Part shown: positions 1-4,277 of the stretch, piece after piece | How the letters are laid out: every line of letters starts with the position of its first letter | Numbering within the stretch: position 1 is the first letter of the stretch | DNA from: Sediminispirochaeta sp. | GTDB taxonomy: Bacteria > Spirochaetota > Spirochaetia > DSM-16054 > Sediminispirochaetaceae | Length of the DNA stretch: 5,733 nt | Reading direction: 5' to 3' | Assembly (NCBI GenBank): GCA_011046055.1 | Contig: DSBN01000158.1 | Span: 1 to 5,733, forward strand | The notes under the pieces: model-generated | What the model saw: the letters and a program-made list of their open reading frames with translations, nothing else | Databases searched by the model: none | Told to the model about the DNA's origin: nothing | Made by a program: the position numbers and the translations under genes

Positions 1-791
1 ACGTATACATCGGCGGGAACACCAGCTTCAAGCATATCCATCGCAAAAACGGGGTTGAGGGTAAAACCCATTCCGGCATCAGTCACAGTGGAGAAAACAA
101 CGCCGGCATCTACTGTCAGACCATCCATGGGCATTACAGTGAGATCAAGACCCATGATGTAGTCATTTTCGGTATTACCAAACTCAGCTGCTGCAACATC
201 TTTCTCGTATGTATCAACCGAACCGAGCTTGAAGGCCACATCGATCATCCCACCAAGTCCGTCGGCACCGACGATAATTCCAGCGTTTGCTCCGCCGGCC
301 AGATCATTGGTACCAATGGTGGGCAAAGGATCGTTGTCGTCGGCCAGATCAAGTCGAAGAGCCTCGGCGTTGTCATAGTCAAACTCGGGTGCGGTAGAGA
401 TCTGCACGTACATCGGATCGAAAATCACGCGAGCGTTGATGTCGCCGATTTCTGCAGTCAGGATGCCGCTGGCATCTGTCGTATTAGCATCAGTCTCTAA
501 AGCCTCAGTATCAGTTGCTTCATCAGCAGCGAGTCCCAGAGCGATATCCTCGATCTTGATCCAGCCGTATACATCGCCTTCACCCTTTTCAACGGTGGTA
601 TCGACGAACATTACAGAAACGTCTGCTTCGGCATCGATCGAGAAACCGGTTGTCACGTCGTCGTTCAAGTCAACACCGAAAGTGGTTTCGGCTGAAGCAC
701 TAAAGTCCACCACCGGTTCGAAATCGATAGCAAAGGTTCCAACCAGCCCGATGGCAAGCAGAAGTGTTAGCGCAATACTAATTCTTTTCAT
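1..791 (-). CDS. Msp/Tpr-like spirochaetal outer-membrane protein, N-terminal part
   Basis: Partial gene: it starts with ATG at 791 and stays open past the left edge, giving 263 residues. A strong Shine-Dalgarno (AGGAGGA, positions 801-807) lies 9 nt before the ATG. Residues 1-21 form a typical signal peptide (MKR, a hydrophobic stretch, likely cleavage after TFA). The mature part is Gly/Asp-rich with alternating hydrophobic residues, as in beta-barrel strands. By recall, its layout matches the N-terminal domain of treponemal Msp/Tpr proteins: TTFGVDL near 36-42, GDVYGWIKIEDIALGL at 72-87, a conserved strand block near 112-135, and an FKLGS segment at 187-191. Those proteins sit in the outer membrane as porins or adhesins. 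About 50 residues are acidic and only 8 basic, which is unusual and suits a saline or alkaline setting. Family assignment is by pattern memory, not a search; another spirochaetal beta-barrel family is possible. The C-terminal barrel is outside the window. Confidence 0.72.
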   Translation of the reverse strand, partial: MKRISIALTLLLAIGLVGTFAIDFEPVVDFSASAETTFGVDLNDDVTTGFSIDAEADVSVMFVDTTVEKGEGDVYGWIKIEDIALGLAADEATDTEALETDANTTDASGILTAEIGDINARVIFDPMYVQISTAPEFDYDNAEALRLDLADDNDPLPTIGTNDLAGGANAGIIVGADGLGGMIDVAFKLGSVDTYEKDVAAAEFGNTENDYIMGLDLTVMPMDGLTVDAGVVFSTVTDAGMGFTLNPVFAMDMLEAGVPADVY

Positions 792-815
792 TTTTTCACT
801 TCCTCCTAAATTTTT

Positions 816-845
816 GGGACCAGGTCAACGACCCGGTGGTATCCC
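816..845 (-). promoter_or_regulatory. 5'-UTR stem-loop before the msp-like start codon
   Basis: On the minus strand, CCGGGTC pairs with GACCTGG across a GTT loop (including one G-U pair), and an outer GGGA pairs with TCCC around a small internal loop. The hairpin ends 8 nt before the Shine-Dalgarno at 801-807. No T-run follows it, so it is not an intrinsic terminator. It may affect mRNA stability or ribosome access to an abundant outer-membrane protein message; that role is inference. Confidence 0.45.
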
Positions 846-866
846 CATATGTATTATGTCAAAAAC

Positions 867-895
867 AGTATAGCAACCCCCCAACTTGCTGTCAA
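867..895 (-). promoter_or_regulatory. sigma70-type promoter of the msp-like gene
   Basis: Read on the minus strand, a perfect TTGACA (-35, positions 895-890) is followed after exactly 17 nt by TATACT (-10, positions 872-867). Transcription would start near 860 and give a 5' UTR of about 70 nt that includes the hairpin at 816-845. A second TTGACA follows at 862-857 but has no good -10 behind it. Confidence 0.75.
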
Positions 896-919
896 GGAAT
901 TTGCTTTGCTCCGACACTT

Positions 920-940
920 AAGTCGGTACCCGACCGACTT
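920..940. promoter_or_regulatory. perfect 8-bp dyad, possible operator
   Basis: AAGTCGGT (920-927) and ACCGACTT (933-940) are perfect inverted repeats separated by 5 nt. The site lies 25 nt upstream of the -35 box of the msp-like promoter, and downstream of a possible second minus-strand promoter. The size and symmetry fit a dimeric regulator site. A short hairpin with a TTTT tail on the plus strand is the alternative, but no plus-strand gene ends nearby. No regulator can be named. Confidence 0.4.
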
Positions 941-947
941 TTGTTCA

Positions 948-1000
948 GAATTACCCACATCGACGTTCTTGTCAACTGTTTTTTCCAAAAAATTTTCCTA
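948..1000 (-). promoter_or_regulatory. possible distal promoter with A-tract UP-like element
   Basis: A perfect TTGACA on the minus strand (975-970) is preceded by phased A/T tracts (about 979-997), as in UP elements. Its best -10 candidate is TAATTC (953-948) after 16 nt, which is poor. If active, it would start near 940, on top of the 920-940 dyad. This is a candidate only. Confidence 0.25.
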
Positions 1001-1014
1001 TCTTAGTTTATAAA

Positions 1015-1042
1015 AAAATCCACTTATATTGAAGTGCATTTT
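1015..1042. terminator. weak AT-rich bidirectional hairpin
   Basis: AAAAT-C-CACTT (1015-1025) pairs with AAGTG-C-ATTTT (1032-1042), with one C-C mismatch and a 6-nt loop. It has A/T tracts on both sides and could act as a weak barrier between the divergent units. Stability is low and no gene ends here, so its function is uncertain. Confidence 0.22.
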
Positions 1043-1163
1043 AATATCATGATTGTCACTATCGGAACAAACTATAGTTTTCTTAATACCAAGCCGGAAA
1101 GAAAGATACTATCGAATAAGCGTACACCGATCAACGAAGCTGCCAAAGAATTGTTGCAAAATG

Positions 1164-1192
1164 TTGCACTCTCGACGCAAGCCGTGTATAAT
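1164..1192 (+). promoter_or_regulatory. sigma70-type promoter for arcC
   Basis: TTGCAC (-35, 1164-1169) and a perfect TATAAT (-10, 1187-1192) are separated by 17 nt. The predicted start is near 1199, about 145 nt before the arcC ATG, leaving a long leader. A weaker promoter-like pair, TTGCTA (1265-1270) and TTAAAT (1288-1293), also with 17 nt spacing, lies closer to the gene. Confidence 0.7.
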
Positions 1193-1222
1193 GGAGCATT
1201 CAGGGAGAAAAATGGTTTCGTC

Positions 1223-1260
1223 TTCCACATGTTGGAACAATATTTTTTTAATCTTTTTTT
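1223..1260 (+). terminator. leader hairpin followed by two T-tracts
   Basis: TTCCA (1223-1227) pairs with TGGAA (1233-1237) around a CATGT loop; runs of seven T follow at 1243-1249 and 1254-1260. It lies inside the predicted arcC leader. The stem is short and the first T-run starts 5 nt beyond it, so termination would be weak or conditional. Confidence 0.3.
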
Positions 1261-1291
1261 CTCCTTGCTATAAAAAGGGATAGCTATTTAA

Positions 1292-1324
1292 ATAAAAAGC
1301 CATACACATACTACGGCTTTTTAT
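1292..1324 (+). terminator. arcC: terminator-like hairpin just upstream of the arcC ribosome site
   Basis: ATAAAAAGCC (1292-1301) pairs perfectly with GGCTTTTTAT (1315-1324), with two more A-T pairs possible inside the loop. The downstream arm ends in a T-run, as in A-tract/T-tract intrinsic terminators. It sits inside the predicted leader and ends 9 nt before the Shine-Dalgarno (1334-1338). This placement suggests attenuation or a guard against read-through from upstream. Only three G-C pairs hold the core, so strength is uncertain. Confidence 0.42.
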
Positions 1325-1343
1325 CGAAGAAATGGAGGATAAA

Positions 1344-2297
1344 ATGGCAAAAGAGCGAATCGTTATTGCTTTGGGCGGCAACGCCATCAAACAGGCCGAC
1401 GAGCGGGGCACCACCGAGGAGCAGTTCCGCAACGTCGACGCCACCGCACGGCAGATCTCAAAGATCATAGAGAAGGGCTACAAGGTGGTTGTCACCCACG
1501 GCAACGGCCCCCAGGCCGGCGCCCTGCTGATCCAGCAGGAGGAAGCCGAACCGGACGTACCGGCGCAGACCCTGGCCACCTGCGGCGCCATGACCCAGGG
1601 ACAGATCGGCTGGGCCATGCAGAACCGCCTCTCCTACCACCTGGCCGCCGACGGGCAGCCCCACCCGGTCTGCACCGTAGTCACCCAAGTTGAAGTCAGC
1701 GACGAGGATCCCGACTTCAAGGACCCCAGCAAGCCGGTGGGCCCCTTCTATACCGCCGAGGAGGCGAAGAAGCTGGAGACCGAAAAGGGCTACATCGTCA
1801 AAGAGGTCAAGCCCAACACCGCCAAACCCTGGCGCCGGGTGGTCCCCTCCCCCGAACCGTTGTCAATCATCGAGAAAGAGGCGATTAACGCGCTGATCGA
1901 CTCAGGGGCGATCGTAATAGCCTCCGGAGGCGGTGGAATACCGGTGAAAAAACTCCCCGACGACGGGCTGGAAGGCGTAGACGCGGTCATCGACAAGGAC
2001 CGAGCCGGCTTCAAGCTCAGCCAGGCGGTAAAGGCGGACAAGTTCATGATCCTCACCGACGTGGAACACGTGTATATCCGCTTCAACACCCCCGAGCAGA
2101 AGGAGTTGGGCGAGCTGACCGTCGCCGAGGCGGAAAAGTACCTGGCCGACGGAGAGTTTCTCAAAGGCTCCATGGGCCCGAAGGTCGAGGCGGCGGTACG
2201 CTTCGTCAAATGGAGCGGTAAGCCGGCGATCATCACCAGCCTGCACCACGCTATGGAGGCGATCGAAGGCAAAACCGGTACTCGAATCGTACCGTAA
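1344..2297 (+). CDS. arcC: carbamate kinase
   Basis: The 317-residue cytoplasmic enzyme moves phosphate from carbamoyl phosphate to ADP, giving ATP and carbamate (which breaks down to ammonia and CO2). This is the energy-yielding last step of arginine, agmatine or other carbamoyl-producing catabolism. Family motifs are intact and in order: VIALGGNAI (7-15), THGNGPQAG (51-59), CGAMTQGQIGW (80-90), DPSKPVGPF (127-135), WRRVVPSPEP (163-172), SGGGGIPV (194-201), GVDAVIDKD (211-219), MILTDVEHVYI (235-245), GSMGPKVEAA (275-284) and AIITSL (295-300). Length is normal for the family. I chose ATG 1344 because GGAGG (1334-1338) is 5 nt upstream; the in-frame ATG at 1332 lacks a ribosome site and would add four residues. 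No arginine deiminase or ornithine carbamoyltransferase gene is adjacent, so the source of carbamoyl phosphate is unknown. Confidence 0.95.
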   Translation: MAKERIVIALGGNAIKQADERGTTEEQFRNVDATARQISKIIEKGYKVVVTHGNGPQAGALLIQQEEAEPDVPAQTLATCGAMTQGQIGWAMQNRLSYHLAADGQPHPVCTVVTQVEVSDEDPDFKDPSKPVGPFYTAEEAKKLETEKGYIVKEVKPNTAKPWRRVVPSPEPLSIIEKEAINALIDSGAIVIASGGGGIPVKKLPDDGLEGVDAVIDKDRAGFKLSQAVKADKFMILTDVEHVYIRFNTPEQKELGELTVAEAEKYLADGEFLKGSMGPKVEAAVRFVKWSGKPAIITSLHHAMEAIEGKTGTRIVP

Positions 2298-2313
2298 GAT
2301 TTACCCGAGATTC

Positions 2314-2367
2314 AGGAGCCGCTCCCCGCGGCCCCTACTCGCTATATTTACACTAGTAGAGTTTTTT
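2314..2367 (+). terminator. hairpins downstream of arcC, possible weak terminator
   Basis: Two partly exclusive stems follow arcC. One is GC-rich: AGG-GCCGC (2314-2322) pairs with GCGGC-CCT (2328-2336), with one A-C mismatch and a TCCCC loop, and lacks an adjacent T-run. The other pairs CTACT (2335-2339) with AGTAG (2355-2359) over a 15-nt loop and is followed by six T at 2362-2367. They share bases 2335-2336. Termination after arcC is plausible but leaky; read-through into the HPt gene cannot be excluded. Confidence 0.33.
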
Positions 2368-2375
2368 ATTAAATT
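2347..2375 (+). promoter_or_regulatory. possible promoter of the HPt-kinase pair
   Basis: TTTACA (2347-2352) and TAAATT (2370-2375) are 17 nt apart. The predicted start would fall at or within a few bases of the HPt ATG at 2382, so this would give an almost leaderless message. That fits the lack of a good Shine-Dalgarno there, but the -10 match is only moderate. Confidence 0.3.
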
Positions 2376-2381
2376 AAGAAA

Positions 2382-2702
2382 ATGAAACTCGACACCGCCG
2401 CCGCGGAGATCGGAATCAGTCTGGCAGCCTACAAGAGGCTCTGCCGACTCTTCCTCGACAACACCGACCGGGACATCCAGACCCTGCACGATGCACTACG
2501 CGCCGGGGATACCGGAAAAATCTCGGAGACAGCCCACCATATAAAGGGCGCCGCCACCAACCTCGACCTCGAGGAGCTGGCCGACCTGGCCGCGGAAATG
2601 CGTGCCCACGCCGAGGAGGATCACGAGAGGCTCGAGGAAGTTTTATCCCGTCTCGGGGATACCTATAAAGAGATAAAATCGGAGCTCCTGGAACAATTAT
2701 GA
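2382..2702 (+). CDS. stand-alone HPt phosphotransfer protein
   Basis: The 106-residue, mostly helical cytoplasmic protein consists of a single histidine-phosphotransfer (HPt) domain. The signature is SETAHHIKGAATNLDLEEL (48-66), which matches the HPt core H-x-[LI]-K-G, so His52 is the expected phosphorylated residue; His53 is adjacent. HPt proteins carry phosphate between receiver domains in multistep phosphorelays and have no catalytic ATP site. The TGA stop overlaps the next gene's ATG in an ATGA (2699-2702), implying translational coupling with the hybrid kinase, its likely partner. The start is the first ATG of the frame, 84 nt after arcC; it has only a poor purine stretch (AAGAAA) upstream. 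The next in-frame ATG lies beyond His52, so this start is still the best choice. The partner relation is inferred from overlap. Confidence 0.88.
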   Translation: MKLDTAAAEIGISLAAYKRLCRLFLDNTDRDIQTLHDALRAGDTGKISETAHHIKGAATNLDLEELADLAAEMRAHAEEDHERLEEVLSRLGDTYKEIKSELLEQL

Positions 2703-4126
2703 AAAACATCCTGGTAGTCGACAACAACCCGATGCTCCTGGAGTTCATGGCCGAGCTTCTCGACCCCAAAGGGTATCACGTCCTCACCGCCGAGAGCGGA
2801 CTCGCCGCCCTGCGGACCGTCGAGACCGTCACCCCCGACCTGGTCTTCGTCGACCTCATCATGCCCCAGATCGGCGGCACCGAACTCCTGCGTCTGCTGC
2901 GAAACAGACCGGAGCTCGAACACAGCTACCTGGTCATCCTGTCGGCCATCGCCGCGGAGGAACCGGACTTCGATTTTTCCGACCTGGCCGACGCCTACCT
3001 GGCCAAGGTACCTTTTAAGCATATGGGCGCCAACGTCTTGAACTTGCTCGAAGATCTCACCGCGGGCCGCACCGAAGAGTACCGCCGCCGCATCGTCGGG
3101 CTGGACCAGATATACCGCCGGGACATCACCAAGGAACTGCTCTTCTCCCGCCACCACATGGAGACCATGCTCTCGGGAATATCCGACGGCTTCGTGGAAC
3201 TGAGCGAAAACCACCAGGTGATCTTCGTCAACGACGCCGCCGCTAGAATATTCGAGATGAGCCGAGAAGAGCTTTTGACCAGCGACTTCCCCGCTCTTTT
3301 TCCCGCCGAGACATCCCAAAAAATCGCTGACAGCCTGCAGCGACTCGGTGAAGGGAAAATCGAGCTCGGACGCGGCGCCCCGGTATACTACGGAGAGCGG
3401 CAGCTGAACCTGCGCATCAACCCCGTCCGCTACAAGGAGTACCGCTCGCTGATAGTTTTGATCCAGGACATCACCGAGCAGGTCAGGGCCGAACGGATCA
3501 TCCGCGACGATTTGAAGGAGAAGGAGACCCTCCTGCGGGAGGTCCACCACCGGGTCAAAAACAACCTCAACGTCGTCGCCAGCCTGCTGAGCTTGCAGAC
3601 CAACTTTCTCGAAGACCCCCAGGCCGGCAAGCACCTCATCGAGAGCAAAAACCGCGTCGAGAGCATGGCGCTGATCCACGAGAAGCTCTACAACACCGAG
3701 GACCTCTCCGGTGTCTTTCTCGACAGCTACCTCAAGGATCTGATCACCCATCTCTTGAACAGCTACGGACATCAAAGCGACTCGATAGAGACCACCATCG
3801 ACATCCCGGAGGTACACCTCGATCTCTCGCTGGCGGTACCCCTGGGACTGATCATCAACGAACTGCTAACCAACAGTCTCGAGCACGGCCTCACGGAGCA
3901 GGGCGACGGGCAAATCGAAATCCGACTGGAGTCCGATGACCACGAGGGTCGCTACCGACTGCTGATCCGAGACAACGGCCCGGGTATCCCCGATGATCTG
4001 GACCCCGAAGAAAGCGACACCCTGGGACTGCTGCTCGTCTCCAGCCTGGCCCAGCAGATACACGGCAGTTTCGAGCTGAAAAACGACCGGGGGGCTCTGG
4101 CGCTCATAGAGTTTCAAAAACATTAA
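2699..4126 (+). CDS. soluble hybrid histidine kinase, REC-PAS-HisKA_2-HATPase_c
   Basis: The 475-residue protein has no signal peptide or membrane segment, so it is cytoplasmic. Residues 1-122 form a receiver domain: ILVVDNNP (4-11), phosphoacceptor Asp52 in FVDLIMP, Ser82 in VILSA and Lys103 in LAKVP. The acidic pair usually written DD is D8-N9 here. Residues about 150-262 form a PAS sensor domain (GISDGFVELSENHQVIFVNDAA, given in part; ending VLIQDITE). A HisKA_2 dimerisation region follows, with LLREVHHRVKNNLNVV from 278; His284 aligns with the phospho-His of HWE/HisKA_2 kinases, next to His283. The HATPase_c domain shows an N-box (INELLTNSLEHG, 386-397), DNGPGIP (425-431) and TLGLLLV (441-447). 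It overlaps the HPt gene by 4 nt and depends on coupling, since the nearest GGAG is 14 nt upstream. Presumably the kinase senses a cytoplasmic cue through PAS and exchanges phosphate with its own REC and the HPt. The output regulator is not in the window. Confidence 0.92.
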   Translation: MKNILVVDNNPMLLEFMAELLDPKGYHVLTAESGLAALRTVETVTPDLVFVDLIMPQIGGTELLRLLRNRPELEHSYLVILSAIAAEEPDFDFSDLADAYLAKVPFKHMGANVLNLLEDLTAGRTEEYRRRIVGLDQIYRRDITKELLFSRHHMETMLSGISDGFVELSENHQVIFVNDAAARIFEMSREELLTSDFPALFPAETSQKIADSLQRLGEGKIELGRGAPVYYGERQLNLRINPVRYKEYRSLIVLIQDITEQVRAERIIRDDLKEKETLLREVHHRVKNNLNVVASLLSLQTNFLEDPQAGKHLIESKNRVESMALIHEKLYNTEDLSGVFLDSYLKDLITHLLNSYGHQSDSIETTIDIPEVHLDLSLAVPLGLIINELLTNSLEHGLTEQGDGQIEIRLESDDHEGRYRLLIRDNGPGIPDDLDPEESDTLGLLLVSSLAQQIHGSFELKNDRGALALIEFQKH

Positions 4127-4148
4127 TAAGAGTACCGGCGATACCTTA

Positions 4149-4196
4149 AGCCGATTTCCATTTCTCAACAACAATGTTGAGAAATGGAAATCGGCT
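4149..4196. repeat. perfect 22-bp inverted repeat with 4-nt loop
   Basis: Positions 4149-4170 and 4175-4196 are exact reverse complements, separated only by ACAA. An outer pair, GAGTAC (4130-4135) with GTACTC (4199-4204), could extend the stem past an asymmetric internal loop. The repeat begins 22 nt after the hybrid-kinase stop in the convergent spacer. No T-run follows on either strand, so it is not a classical intrinsic terminator. It may be a 3'-end stabiliser, a U-independent terminator, or a copy of a dispersed palindromic element. Confidence 0.85.
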
Positions 4197-4212
4197 AAGT
4201 ACTCTATGATGG

Positions 4213-4254
4213 CATACCTACCCCACTTCTTGGGGTTCAGAAGGGGTAGGTATG
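4213..4254. repeat. second long stem-loop, 12 bp plus inner stem
   Basis: CATACCTACCCC (4213-4224) is the exact reverse complement of GGGGTAGGTATG (4243-4254). Inside, TTCT (4227-4230) pairs with AGAA (4239-4242) after a 2-nt bulge, leaving an 8-nt loop. An alternative small hairpin, CCCCA with TGGGG (4221-4235), competes with it. On the minus strand the stem starts 23 nt after the gdhA stop, mirroring the distance of the first repeat from the kinase stop. It probably marks the gdhA 3' end. No T-run follows, and its sequence is unrelated to the 4149-4196 repeat. Confidence 0.8.
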
Positions 4255-4277
4255 TTCTGCGGAATACGCTTTATTTT

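Larger units (their letters stand above)
792..1343. other. AT-rich divergent intergenic region
   Basis: A 552-nt spacer between the divergent msp-like gene and arcC. It holds minus-strand promoter elements and a 5'-UTR hairpin on the left, a perfect dyad in the middle, and a plus-strand promoter plus leader hairpins on the right; these are listed separately. Open frames across 1034-1283 begin at GTG or ATG codons with no Shine-Dalgarno and read into low-complexity Phe/Leu runs, so I do not call a gene here. I see no tRNA or recognised riboswitch consensus. Confidence 0.7.

Noticed and set aside
436..873. A 145-codon Ser-rich open frame on the plus strand
   Set aside because: It is antisense to the msp-like gene and runs through that gene's start, ribosome site and promoter; the Ser/Ala/Val bias is what the reverse reading of an acidic protein gene gives.
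1034..1283. Two overlapping small open frames (79 and 76 codons) before arcC
   Set aside because: They have no Shine-Dalgarno, contain the arcC promoter, end in Phe/Leu runs from T-tracts, and resemble no known protein. A leader peptide cannot be strictly excluded.
1332..1343. Alternative arcC start at ATG 1332
   Set aside because: It would be initiated without a ribosome site and its own codons contain the GGAGG that serves ATG 1344.
1790..2272. A 160-codon minus-strand open frame inside arcC
   Set aside because: It is antisense to conserved carbamate kinase motifs and has no start signals.
2663..3817. A 384-codon open frame on the minus strand
   Set aside because: It lies wholly antisense to the HPt end and the hybrid kinase, whose domains are unmistakable. 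Long antisense frames are expected opposite GC-rich coding DNA; the translation has no recognisable motif.
4149..4254. The two hairpins as a CRISPR or tandem repeat array
   Set aside because: The two units have unrelated sequences and different lengths; there is no regular repeat-spacer pattern.
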